40,973 nucleotides of DNA from Brevundimonas sp. UBA5713 (GTDB lineage Bacteria > Pseudomonadota > Alphaproteobacteria > Caulobacterales > Caulobacteraceae), in contig NZ_DIGV01000031.1 of NCBI RefSeq assembly GCF_002419815.1, forward strand, positions 33,173 through 74,145. Reading direction: 5' to 3'. This document shows, one piece after another, positions 15,878 to 23,705 of this stretch. Under the pieces are notes generated by a model. The model searched no databases. It worked only from the letters and a program-made list of their open reading frames with translations, and was not told the DNA's origin. The number at the start of each line of letters is the position of its first letter. Within the stretch, counting starts at the first letter, position 1. A program made the position numbers and the translations under genes.

Positions 15878-16981
15878 TTACCCGTCTTCGGTATAGATCA
15901 GCAAGGTGATGGCGGCGAGCGCGGTCAAAATCGCAGGCAACCACGCGGCCACAAACGGCGGAACCACCTCTGCCGATCCCATGGCGGCAGAAAATTGATT
16001 CACAAAATAAAAGGCAAAGCCCAAAACCACGGCTGAGACCGCCATACGGGCCATGTCTCCCAAACGCATCAGACGAAGCGAAAATGCTGCCGCCAGAATG
16101 GACATGGCTGCGAACATCAGTGGCGTGGCCAACAGTTGTTGCAGACGCAGGTCATAGGATGTCGAGGCAAAGCCCGCGCTGTTGATGCGGCTGATCTGCT
16201 GCGGCAGTTGCCAGATGGACAGCGACTGGGGGCGGGCGAACTGCTGGAAGGCCTCTTCATTGGCCAGGTTAGACGGCAGATCCATGGTCGCGTACTGCAT
16301 CGCGCGCTGGCCGCTCTGCCCGCCGACCGCATTGGTCAGGCGCCAGCGTCCGGCGTTCAGGGTTGCGGTCTCGGCATCGATCCGCTCGCTGAAACGGCGC
16401 TTGCCGTCTTCAGACGTGGTGTAGATGAAGAAACTGGCCCCCAGCAGTTGACCATTGGCGCGGTTCTGGCTGGCACCGCGAATGATCATCTGGCGCGCAT
16501 CGTCGCCTTCGCGCAGCCAGACGGGAGCCTGGGCGGTATTATCCTTGCCGAAGTTGTTGATGCGGCTGCGCTCGGACTGCCAGTGGGCGTCACCGGCGGC
16601 GGCCAGCGGGCCGATCACGGTAACCGAGGCGATACCCAGCGCAAAGGCACAGGCGGCGGCTGGCAGCACGAACCGCCACGCCGAAATGCCCGCGGCCCGC
16701 ATAGCGATCAGCTCGCTGCGGCGGTTCAGGCTGACATAGGCCCCAAGCGTGCCGAACAGGAAGACAAACGGCAGCAGTTGGACAATCACCGCCGGAGACT
16801 TCACCCCGACAAGGCCCAGCACCTTGAAGCCCGACAGTTCCCCGTCAGAGTTCAATCCGCGAGAGACCTCGACAAAGTCGATCAGCATGACCAGGGCCGC
16901 GATCACGGCCAGAGCCACACCCAACGCTTTCAGCTGCTGGGTCAGAACATAGCGTTCGATACGTCCGAGGCGCAGGGTCAT
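15878..16981 (-). CDS. lptG: LPS export ABC permease LptG
   Basis: 367-residue YjgP/YjgQ-family permease of the LptB2FG transporter that extracts LPS from the inner membrane. Membrane helices are visible at about 20-40, 62-82, 100-122, then a large periplasmic domain (about 125-265, beta-jellyroll) and three more helices to the end. The N-R-R-S-E-L-I-A-M-R-A-A-G-I-S stretch (coupling helix contacting LptB) is conserved. The ATG overlaps the lptF stop as ATGA. LptB is not in the window. Distinguishing F from G rests on gene order and on similarity to the first half of known pairs. Confidence 0.93.
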   Translation of the reverse strand: MTLRLGRIERYVLTQQLKALGVALAVIAALVMLIDFVEVSRGLNSDGELSGFKVLGLVGVKSPAVIVQLLPFVFLFGTLGAYVSLNRRSELIAMRAAGISAWRFVLPAAACAFALGIASVTVIGPLAAAGDAHWQSERSRINNFGKDNTAQAPVWLREGDDARQMIIRGASQNRANGQLLGASFFIYTTSEDGKRRFSERIDAETATLNAGRWRLTNAVGGQSGQRAMQYATMDLPSNLANEEAFQQFARPQSLSIWQLPQQISRINSAGFASTSYDLRLQQLLATPLMFAAMSILAAAFSLRLMRLGDMARMAVSAVVLGFAFYFVNQFSAAMGSAEVVPPFVAAWLPAILTALAAITLLIYTEDG

Positions 16982-18108
16982 GCCACGGCCTCCTTACGCA
17001 TCAGGGGCAGGGCGCGGCGCTTTTTGGGCTTCAACGCGCGGAACAGGACCCGCAGAGCAATCGCCGTCGCGGCCAGCGGCACCAGATATTGAAGTATGTT
17101 CAGCGCAGGGACGGAGGCGGCACCGGCCACCAGTCCATAGCCAATCACCCGCACCACCAAGAACAGGCCCGCAGCCTTGGCGATACGCGCGCCATAGCCG
17201 GTGCGGCTGAAAGCCCCGCCCAGAATGGCCGCCAGCGCAAAGGCCATGCCGGTCAGGGCATAGAGCGGAGAGGACAGGCGCGAATGGCCTTCTGCGGCCA
17301 GTTCACCGCGCGTGCCCGCCATTTTCAGGGTTGCCGCGTCCGGCATGAACAACTGGTGCATCCACAGGTCCGATGCCTTGTAGCGGATGCTCTGATCCGT
17401 GCCGCGCGCATATGGCGTGAGGTCGATGGCATAGTTGTCGAATGACAGGTAGTTCAGCACCTGTTGCGAGGAATAGCGCTGCATCGAGCCGTCCTGCATG
17501 GTCAGCACCGGAATACCGTCGATGCGACCAAAGCGGGCGGTTTCGGCATCCCACGTGGTAACGCTGGTGCCATTGTCCAGATAGACGAACAGGTTCCGCA
17601 TCAGGCCGTTCTGCTCGATGTTCTGGACGTAGACGGCCAACCCGTCCGGCCCCTGAACAAACTGTCCTTCCTGCACCAGAAGCGCCGCCAGATCAGTGCG
17701 GATGGCGAAGGTCTGGCGACGGCCCTCGCGCTGGCCCCACGGTTGCAGCAAGGTGGTGGTCAACAGGCCGACCACCACCGTGATCACCGCAATGGTCAGG
17801 GCCGGCTTGATGAGCGCCCAGCGACTCATCCCCGCCGCATAGGCTGCGGTCAGCTCTTGTTCGCGTTGCAGGCGAGTCAGTGCCACCAGCGCACCCACGA
17901 ACAGGCCGATGGGCAGGATCACCGCCAGCAACTGGGGCAGGGCCAGCAGGGTCAGCTTGATCATCACCCAGATGCTCTGGCCGCGCTCGACGATTACCTC
18001 AAGTTGTTCAAGGCTTTGGCTGAGCAGCCCGATTCCGGCCAGCGCGCCGAGGGCCGCCAGAACTGGCAGGCCGATCTGGCGAAACAGGTAGCGTTGGATG
18101 ATCGTCAT
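16978..18108 (-). CDS. lptF: LPS export ABC permease LptF
   Basis: 376-residue YjgP/YjgQ-family permease, partner of LptG. It has the family's N-terminal I-I-Q-R-Y-L-F-R-Q, helices near 15-37 and 55-78, the L-Q-R-E-Q-E-L-T-A-A-Y-A-A-G coupling stretch, a periplasmic domain (about 130-260) and three C-terminal helices, ending in a basic tail. I chose the ATG at 18108; the open frame runs 42 codons further up but that part lacks family features and would run into the pepA promoter region. It is first in the minus-strand envelope operon and divergent from pepA (157 bp between starts). No good Shine-Dalgarno is seen. Confidence 0.93.
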   Translation of the reverse strand: MTIIQRYLFRQIGLPVLAALGALAGIGLLSQSLEQLEVIVERGQSIWVMIKLTLLALPQLLAVILPIGLFVGALVALTRLQREQELTAAYAAGMSRWALIKPALTIAVITVVVGLLTTTLLQPWGQREGRRQTFAIRTDLAALLVQEGQFVQGPDGLAVYVQNIEQNGLMRNLFVYLDNGTSVTTWDAETARFGRIDGIPVLTMQDGSMQRYSSQQVLNYLSFDNYAIDLTPYARGTDQSIRYKASDLWMHQLFMPDAATLKMAGTRGELAAEGHSRLSSPLYALTGMAFALAAILGGAFSRTGYGARIAKAAGLFLVVRVIGYGLVAGAASVPALNILQYLVPLAATAIALRVLFRALKPKKRRALPLMRKEAVA

Positions 18109-18265
18109 AGGGGAAGGATGAACGCTTTTAAATGTACGCCTGTGTTGCAGGCGCGGGCGATGCGGGCCATGTAATACACGTCCGAACGCACCGACGGAAC
18201 TGTTGGCGCGTTCCTGTCGAAATTCAAACGCCACCAGAGAAGATTTTTCTGGCCGGAGAAGTTTT

Positions 18266-19741
18266 ATGCAGATTCAGTTCGTCGCTTCCGCGGAACAGTC
18301 GCAGTACCTCGCTGTGATGGTTCAGGAAGAACGTCAGTTGGCGGGTCTTGGTTCGAAGCTGGATGCAGCCGCCTCGGGCGCGCTGACCAAGGCCATGGGT
18401 TCGGGCCGTTTCAAGGGGGCGTCGAACACGACGCTGTCGGTTCTGGCACCCGCAGGCGTCGACGCTGACGCCGTGCTGCTGGTGGGTACCGGCGCTGCCG
18501 AAAAGTTCGATGATCTGGCCGCCGAAGCCTATGCCGCCTCGGCCTATGCTGCGGTCAAAATGTCGGGTGCAGAAATCCTGACCATCGACACCACGTCTCT
18601 GTCGCCGGAACAGGCTGCCCGCGCCGCCTTCGGTGTGCGTCTGGCCTCGTACCGCTTTGACAAATATCACACCAAGCAAAAGCCGGAGAAGGTGCCGTCC
18701 ATCAAGACGGTCCGCATCCTGACGGAAAATCCGGTCGCTGCCGAAGCCGCTTTCGAGCCTCTGTCGGCTGTGGCTGACGCTGTGTTCTTCTCGCGCGATC
18801 TGGTGTCGGAACCGGCTAACATCCTTTATCCGGCAGAGTTCGCACGTCGCGTGAAGGAACTGGAATCGCTGGGTGCCAAGGTGGAAATCCTGGGCGAAGC
18901 GGAGATGGAAAAGCTGGGCATGGGCTCGCTGCTGGGCGTCGGCCAAGGCTCGCGTCGTGAAAGCCAGCTGGCCGTGATCCAGTGGAACGGCGGCAAGGCC
19001 GGCGAGCAGCCGATTGCCTTCGTCGGCAAGGGCGTCTGCTTCGACACCGGCGGCATCAGCCTGAAGCCTGCTGACGGCATGGAAGAAATGAAGTGGGACA
19101 TGGGCGGCGCTGCTGCCGTGGCCGGCCTCATGCATGCTCTGGCCGGTCGTAAGGCCAAGGTGAACGCTGTCGGCGTTCTGGGTCTTGTCGAGAACATGCC
19201 TGACGGTAACGCCCAGCGTCCGGGTGATGTGGTCACCTCCATGTCCGGTCAGACCATCGAAGTGCTGAACACAGACGCCGAAGGCCGCCTCGTTCTGGCC
19301 GATGCGCTCTGGTACACCCAAGACCGCTTCAAGCCGAAGTTCATGATCGATCTGGCAACCCTGACCGGTGCGATCATCATTTCGTTGGGTAACGAATACG
19401 CTGGCGTGTTCACTAACTCGGATGAAATCGCCGAAGGTCTGGCTGCTGCCGGTCCGAAGGTTGGCGAGAAGTCGTGGCGTATGCCGATCCCGCCGGAATA
19501 CGAGCGTCACATCGACAGCCCGATCGCCGATGTGAAGAACATGGGCAATGGCCGCGCCGGTGGTTCGATCACCGCGGCTCTGTTCCTGCAACGCTTCACC
19601 AACGGCGTGCCGTGGGCGCACATCGACATCGCCTCGACTGCGTGGGTCAAGGACTCCAAGAACCCGACCGTGCCGGACGGCGCTGCGGGTTATGGCGTAC
19701 GCCTGCTCGACCAACTGGTCGCTGACAAGTACGAAGCCTAA
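18266..19741 (+). CDS. pepA: Leucyl aminopeptidase (M17)
   Basis: 491-residue cytosolic zinc/manganese aminopeptidase that releases N-terminal residues from peptides. The M17 signature N-T-D-A-E-G-R-L is at residues 335-342. The metal-binding block V-G-K-G-V-C-F-D-T-G-G-I-S-L-K-P and the following M-K-W-D-M-G-G-A-A-A-V are intact. I chose the ATG at 18266 because GGAGAA ends five bases upstream; the open frame extends 21 codons further but without a good site. An 8-bp hairpin (near 18235-18253) lies right before this ribosome-binding site. pepA-holC is a conserved pair. Confidence 0.96.
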   Translation: MQIQFVASAEQSQYLAVMVQEERQLAGLGSKLDAAASGALTKAMGSGRFKGASNTTLSVLAPAGVDADAVLLVGTGAAEKFDDLAAEAYAASAYAAVKMSGAEILTIDTTSLSPEQAARAAFGVRLASYRFDKYHTKQKPEKVPSIKTVRILTENPVAAEAAFEPLSAVADAVFFSRDLVSEPANILYPAEFARRVKELESLGAKVEILGEAEMEKLGMGSLLGVGQGSRRESQLAVIQWNGGKAGEQPIAFVGKGVCFDTGGISLKPADGMEEMKWDMGGAAAVAGLMHALAGRKAKVNAVGVLGLVENMPDGNAQRPGDVVTSMSGQTIEVLNTDAEGRLVLADALWYTQDRFKPKFMIDLATLTGAIIISLGNEYAGVFTNSDEIAEGLAAAGPKVGEKSWRMPIPPEYERHIDSPIADVKNMGNGRAGGSITAALFLQRFTNGVPWAHIDIASTAWVKDSKNPTVPDGAAGYGVRLLDQLVADKYEA

Positions 19742-19769
19742 ATCGCTTCAAATCGGGGGTAGGGCCTAG

Positions 19770-20231
19770 GTGTCCGACACGAAAACGGAAATCTGGTTCT
19801 ACCACCTCGAGCGGTCATCGCTCGATCAGGTGTTGCCGGGCCTGCTGGAGAAAACCCTCCAGCGGGGCTGGCGCGCCTTGGTGCGCGTGAAAGATGCTGC
19901 CAGCATCGACGATATCGATGAGAAACTGTGGACCTATCGACCCGCCAGCTTCCTTCCCCATGGAAGATCGGGCGGAGAGTTCGATGCCGTTCAACCGATA
20001 CTGATTTCCGACACAGGCGAGAATTTGAATTCCGCTCAGGCCCTGTTCATCGTTGATGACTCAGAACTGGGTTCTACGACGGAGTTTTCTCGGTGTTTCA
20101 TCATATTCGACGGTCGGGACGAGCAGTCACTTCAGCATGCACGCGGACGCTGGAAAGCGCTGAGGGGTGCGGACGCCGATCTGGCTTACTGGCGCCAGTC
20201 CGAGGAAGGGCGCTGGGAGCGGGCAGCCTGA
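19770..20231 (+). CDS. holC: DNA polymerase III subunit chi
   Basis: 153-residue HolC-like protein that in E. coli links the clamp loader to single-strand binding protein. The E-I-W-F-Y-H-L-E-R-S-S-L-D-Q-V-L-P-G-L-L-E-K-T-L-Q-R-G start, the W-T-Y-R-P-A-S-F-L-P-H-G region and the internal P-I-L-I-S-D block match the family in alphaproteobacteria. The start is GTG, with a G-rich TAGGGCCTAGG stretch upstream. It directly follows pepA (28 bp), its normal neighbour. Its 3' end overlaps, out of frame, the open frame of the next lipoprotein gene. Confidence 0.92.
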   Translation: MSDTKTEIWFYHLERSSLDQVLPGLLEKTLQRGWRALVRVKDAASIDDIDEKLWTYRPASFLPHGRSGGEFDAVQPILISDTGENLNSAQALFIVDDSELGSTTEFSRCFIIFDGRDEQSLQHARGRWKALRGADADLAYWRQSEEGRWERAA

Positions 20232-20566
20232 TCCTGGCTGTGGCCCTTGCGGCCTGTGGTCCCACGACGCGGGCCCCCACATATGCGACGACGTCTGCGC
20301 CGATCGGCCCGCAAGGTGTGGCCGAAGTGCGTGCCCAGCAACCCATCGGCACCCAGATGCCACAGACCAATGCCGACATGTGCAAGGCGGGCGAGTTGCA
20401 ATGGCTGGTAGGGCGTCAGCGCAGCGAAATTCCTGTTCCGGTCGATGTGGTCAACCGTCGCGTGACCTGCACCGCATGTCCGGTGACCGAGGATTACTCC
20501 CCCTACAGATTGAACATCTTTTATGATCGTGAATCGGGTCGCATCGAGCGGATTAGCTGTGGCTGA
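20093..20566 (+). CDS. I78-type peptidase-inhibitor-like lipoprotein A (start uncertain)
   Basis: A small lipoprotein whose C-terminal half matches the I78 inhibitor pattern: Cys, a W-L-V-G-R segment, then V-T-E-D-Y ... Y-R-L-N-I-F-Y-D ... R-I-E-R-I-S-C-G at the end. A lipobox (A-L-A-A-C-G) is clear. The start is a problem: there is no in-frame ATG. The GTG at 20093 has GGAG eight bases upstream but places the lipid cysteine at residue 55, far too deep, and overlaps holC by 139 bases. A CTG at 20189 would give an ideal 22-residue lipoprotein signal with two arginines, but CTG starts are rare. Cysteines (numbered from the GTG) are Cys97, Cys126, Cys129 and Cys156 after the lipid Cys55. It is paralogous to the next gene. 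Confidence 0.72.
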   Translation: MFHHIRRSGRAVTSACTRTLESAEGCGRRSGLLAPVRGRALGAGSLILAVALAACGPTTRAPTYATTSAPIGPQGVAEVRAQQPIGTQMPQTNADMCKAGELQWLVGRQRSEIPVPVDVVNRRVTCTACPVTEDYSPYRLNIFYDRESGRIERISCG

Positions 20567-20592
20567 TCAGCAAAAACAAAGGGATAGGCCTT

Positions 20593-20889
20593 ATGTTTAA
20601 GATAATTCTACAAGGCGCAGCGGTGGCGCTGGGTGTCTCGGCCCTGGCGGCCTGCGCGCCGGTGCAGCAGGGCGATGGGCATGACTCTACTGTCGATGCC
20701 ACCCAATGCCGGATCGAGGACTGGCAGTCGTGGGTAGGCAAGCCGCGTAGCGAACTGCCGGCTGCCGCGCCCAACCTCGTCTTCCGCGTCCTGTGTGAAG
20801 AGTGCATGGCGACCATGGACTATCGCAGCGACCGGGTGACATTTACCTATGACGACAAGGGCATCATCAGCCGCGTCAGCTGCGGCTAA
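20593..20889 (+). CDS. I78-type peptidase-inhibitor-like lipoprotein B
   Basis: 98-residue lipoprotein with signal peptide and lipobox at L-A-A-C21, then a short I78-like domain: W-V-G-K, V-F-R-V, M-D-Y-R-S-D-R-V-T-F-T-Y-D and the closing I-I-S-R-V-S-C-G. Cysteines 39, 68, 71 and 97 repeat the spacing of its neighbour (29, 3, then 26 versus 27 residues). Classic I78 proteins have an R-P-G-like turn where these have C-x-x-C. Family members inhibit serine peptidases; here the target is unknown, though this segment of chromosome encodes several exported peptidases. GGGATAGG precedes the ATG, 27 bases after the first copy. Confidence 0.8.
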   Translation: MFKIILQGAAVALGVSALAACAPVQQGDGHDSTVDATQCRIEDWQSWVGKPRSELPAAAPNLVFRVLCEECMATMDYRSDRVTFTYDDKGIISRVSCG

Positions 20890-20895
20890 GACCTG

Positions 20896-20930
20896 AAAAA
20901 AGGCCGCTCCGTATCGGGGCGGCCTTTTTT
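20896..20930 (+). terminator. Bidirectional terminator between lipoprotein B and DUF2164 gene
   Basis: Nine-base stem 20902-20910 (GGCCGCTCC) with 20916-20924 (GGGGCGGCC), one wobble pair, GTATC loop, with AAAAAA before and TTTTTT after, so it works for both strands. Confidence 0.88.
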
Positions 20931-20934
20931 GCGT

Positions 20935-21177
20935 TCAACGTTCCATGCCGTACAGGGCGTCGGCTGTATCTTCGACCTTGGCGCGGATCAGGGTCTCGGC
21001 ATCGCGCAGCCCGCGATTGTAATACAGACGCCCTATGTGCTGCTCGATAAAGCCCACCAGCATTTCAGCCGGTAGACGACCCAGCTCCACATCCTGCTCA
21101 TCGCGGAGCCAGACCCGCAGACGGTTGGCGGCTTCGTCGCGTTCGTCGGCGGTCAGGATGGGAGCGGGTTTCGACAT
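20935..21177 (-). CDS. DUF2164 family protein
   Basis: 80-residue cytoplasmic protein that matches the DUF2164 pattern: L-T-A-D-E-R-D-E-A, then R-L-P-A-E-M-L-V-G-F-I-E-Q-H-I-G-R-L-Y-Y-N-R-G-L-R-D-A-E. No function is known for the family. The start codon overlaps the ABC-F stop by one base (TGATG), so it is probably translated by ribosomes finishing that gene. It has no membrane segment or signal peptide, and is mostly helical and acidic. Confidence 0.82.
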   Translation of the reverse strand: MSKPAPILTADERDEAANRLRVWLRDEQDVELGRLPAEMLVGFIEQHIGRLYYNRGLRDAETLIRAKVEDTADALYGMER

Positions 21178-23072
21178 CAGCTAACCTCGGCCAGTTCTTC
21201 TTCGGCAGCGACCCAAGCCGCTTCTGCATTTTCCAGTTCGGTCTGAAGCTGGGCACGCTTGCGGCTAAGGGTTTCGAACTTCTTCGGATCCTTGGCGGCA
21301 GCAGCTACGAGCTCATCGTCGACCTTGGCGATATCGGCCGAGATGGCGTTCATGGCCTCTTCGGCCTTTTTCACAGCGTGACGCAGGGTCGAAGGCGACT
21401 TGGTTTTCTTTTTGGCTTGGCCACTACCGTTCGCGCCGCGGGCGCTCTCTGCTTGAGTGGCCTGCGCCTTTTCTTCCTTCTTCACCTGCGAGGGCTTCAT
21501 GCCCTGTTTGGCGCGTTCCAGAACGAATTTGGTGTAGTCGTCCATGTCGCCTTCGAACGGCTTCACCGTGCCGTCGGCGGCCAGCCACAGGCGGTCGGCC
21601 ACCAGCTCCATCAGCGAGCGGTCGTGGGTGATCAGGATGACCGCGCCGGTATATTCGTTCAGCGCATCCAGCAGGGCGCGGCGGCTGTCGATATCCAGGT
21701 GGTTGGTCGGTTCATCGAGGATGAGGATGTGCGGCGCATCCATGGCCACAAGGTTCAGCAGCAGGCGCGCACGCTCGCCACCCGACAGGGCGGCCACCTT
21801 GGTGTCCTGCTTCTCGAACGGCAGGCCCCATTGGGCCAGACGTGAGCGGCGGCTGTTCTCGGAGGCTTCGGGCATGGCGCGCAGAATGATCTGAAGCGGC
21901 GTGTCTTCGGGGTCCATCGCCTCGATCTGGTGCTGGTGGAACCAGCCCACGCGCATCTTGCCGTCACGGTGGAACTCGCCGGTCTGAACGTCCAGCGCCT
22001 TGGCGATCAGCTTGGCAAAGGTTGATTTACCGGCACCGTTCACGCCCAGCAGACCGATACGGTCATCAAGGTCCATGCGCAGGTTGAGGTTGCGCAGGAT
22101 GGGTTTGCCTTCCTCATAGCCCACGTTCGCGCCTTCCAGACGGATGAGCGGCGGCGGCAACGGGCGTTCCGGCGACGGCAGGATGAACGGAGCCACGCGC
22201 TCTTCGGGCGGCAGCTCGATCCGTTCCAGCTTCTCCAGCTTTTTGACGCGCGACTGGGCCTGTGTGGCTTTGGAGGCCTTGGCCTTGAAGCGGTCGATGA
22301 ACTTTTGCAGGTGGGCGCGCTCGGCGTCCTGCTTGGCCTGATTGGCCTGCATGAGACGCAGCTTCTCGGAGCGCGTCTTCTCGAACGTGTCGTAGTTGCC
22401 GGTGTACAGGTCCAGCTTACGGTTCGACAGGTGCAGGATGTGCGTACAGACCGAGTTCAGCAGGTCGCGGTCGTGCGAAATCATCAGGGCGGTGTGCGGA
22501 TAGCGCTTCAAACGCTGCTCCAGCCAGACCACGCCTTCAAGGTCGAGGTAGTTGGTCGGTTCGTCCAGCAGCAACAGGTCCGGCTCTGCGAACAGGGCCG
22601 CCGCCAGTGCCACACGCATGCGCCAGCCGCCCGAGAAGTGGGCCATCGGGCGCTGGATGTCTTCTTGAGAGAAGCCCAGACCGACAAGGATTTCAGAGGC
22701 GCGGGCCGGAGCGCTGTCGGCGTCGATCTCGATCAGACGCATCCAGATTTCGCCCATCTCTTCCGGCTCGGCGGTCTCGAGGCGCGTCAGAAGCTCGTGG
22801 CGCTCCTTGTCCGCTTCCAGAATCGTTTCCAGCACGCTGACGGGCGTGGCGGGGTGTTCCTGATCGACCGAGGCCACGCGGGCGTTCTTCGGAATCGATA
22901 CCTCGTCGCCATTGGCGGCCAGACCGCCAAGGATGATCTTGAACAGAGTCGACTTGCCGATTCCATTACGGCCCACCAGACCCACCTTGGAGCCCGGTGG
23001 CAGGGCGACAGAGGCATTGTCCAGAAACTGGCGGCCCCAGGCGCTGAAGGTCAGGTTGGAAATCTGTAGCAT
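21177..23072 (-). CDS. ABC-F family ATP-binding protein (Uup/YheS-like)
   Basis: 631-residue duplicated ATPase with no membrane segments, expected to act on the ribosome during translation. First half: Walker A G-R-N-G-I-G-K-S-T, signature F-S-G-G-W-R-M-R-V-A-L, Walker B L-L-L-L-D-E-P-T-N-Y-L-D. A basic linker of about 80 residues (K-A-S-K-A-T-Q-A-Q-S-R-V-K-K) follows, then the second half with G-V-N-G-A-G-K-S-T, L-S-G-G-E-R-A-R-L and I-L-D-E-P-T-N-H-L-D. The C-terminal 100 residues are a lysine/glutamate-rich coiled coil. I chose the Met that begins M-L-Q-I-S-N-L-T-F, the usual ABC-F start; the open frame extends 41 codons further up into the ndk promoter region. The subfamily cannot be fixed from sequence reading alone. 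Confidence 0.93.
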   Translation of the reverse strand: MLQISNLTFSAWGRQFLDNASVALPPGSKVGLVGRNGIGKSTLFKIILGGLAANGDEVSIPKNARVASVDQEHPATPVSVLETILEADKERHELLTRLETAEPEEMGEIWMRLIEIDADSAPARASEILVGLGFSQEDIQRPMAHFSGGWRMRVALAAALFAEPDLLLLDEPTNYLDLEGVVWLEQRLKRYPHTALMISHDRDLLNSVCTHILHLSNRKLDLYTGNYDTFEKTRSEKLRLMQANQAKQDAERAHLQKFIDRFKAKASKATQAQSRVKKLEKLERIELPPEERVAPFILPSPERPLPPPLIRLEGANVGYEEGKPILRNLNLRMDLDDRIGLLGVNGAGKSTFAKLIAKALDVQTGEFHRDGKMRVGWFHQHQIEAMDPEDTPLQIILRAMPEASENSRRSRLAQWGLPFEKQDTKVAALSGGERARLLLNLVAMDAPHILILDEPTNHLDIDSRRALLDALNEYTGAVILITHDRSLMELVADRLWLAADGTVKPFEGDMDDYTKFVLERAKQGMKPSQVKKEEKAQATQAESARGANGSGQAKKKTKSPSTLRHAVKKAEEAMNAISADIAKVDDELVAAAAKDPKKFETLSRKRAQLQTELENAEAAWVAAEEELAEVS

Positions 23073-23141
23073 ATTGACCGGAACTGTTCGTGTCGCACGC
23101 GGCGGTCCACAGGGGAGGAATGCGGCGCGAAATCGTTGAGG

Positions 23142-23170
23142 TTGGAAAGGACGAAGCAGAACGCTATAAG
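23142..23170 (+). promoter_or_regulatory. Probable sigma-70-type promoter of ndk
   Basis: TTGGAA (23142-23147), a 17-bp spacer and TATAAG (23165-23170). Transcription would start near 23177, leaving a leader of about 33 bases before the ndk ATG. This is a close match to the consensus and correct in spacing. Confidence 0.5.
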
Positions 23171-23209
23171 CCCGCGACCCTTTCTTTCCAAACACAAGAA
23201 GTCACCACC

Positions 23210-23629
23210 ATGACCGAACGTACTTTCTCGATCATCAAGCCGGACGCCACCCGTCGCAACCTGACCGGCGCCATCAACGCTGTGATCGAGGGCGCTGGCC
23301 TGCGCATCGTCGGCCAACGTCGCATCAAGCTGACCGAAGCCCAAGCCAAGAAGTTCTACGAAGTTCACGCCGAGCGTCCGTTCTACGGCGAGCTGGTTTC
23401 GCAAATGATCGCCGAGCCGGTCGTGGTCCAAGTGCTGGAAGGCGAAAACGCCGTCGCCAAGTACCGCGAAGTCATGGGCGCCACCAACCCGGAACAAGCT
23501 GCTGAAGGCACCATCCGCAAGCAGTTCGCCCTGTCGATCGGTGAAAACTCGGTCCACGGTTCGGACTCGCTGGAAAACGCCAAGATCGAGATCGAGCAGT
23601 TCTTCACCGACGCCGACATCGTTGGCTAA
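23210..23629 (+). CDS. ndk: Nucleoside diphosphate kinase
   Basis: 139-residue enzyme that moves phosphate between (d)NTPs and (d)NDPs to balance pools. The phosphorylated His116 lies in N-S-V-H-G-S-D-S, and the N-terminal F-S-I-I-K-P-D-A and the R-x-x-M-G-A-T-N-P block are intact. The ATG at 23210 gives standard length; the ribosome-binding site is modest (AAGAAG). Codon use is very biased, as in highly expressed genes. The gene has its own promoter and terminator, so it is a single-gene unit. Confidence 0.98.
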   Translation: MTERTFSIIKPDATRRNLTGAINAVIEGAGLRIVGQRRIKLTEAQAKKFYEVHAERPFYGELVSQMIAEPVVVQVLEGENAVAKYREVMGATNPEQAAEGTIRKQFALSIGENSVHGSDSLENAKIEIEQFFTDADIVG

Positions 23630-23670
23630 TGGTGATGTCGCCTGATCTCAGGTGACAACGCGATTTGAAA

Positions 23671-23704
23671 AGGCCCCGCTGGCATGTACCGGCGGGGCCT
23701 TTTT
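23671..23704 (+). terminator. ndk terminator
   Basis: Nine-base perfect stem 23671-23679 (AGGCCCCGC) with 23692-23700 (GCGGGGCCT), a 12-base loop and a run of Ts (23700-23704). On the minus strand AAAA before the stem gives TTTT, so it may also serve the small convergent gene. Confidence 0.85.
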
Positions 23705-23705
23705 G

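Noticed and set aside
18224..19714. 496-codon antisense frame over pepA
   Set aside because: pepA has all its motifs; the antisense product shows only low-complexity His/Arg/Gly/Ala composition.
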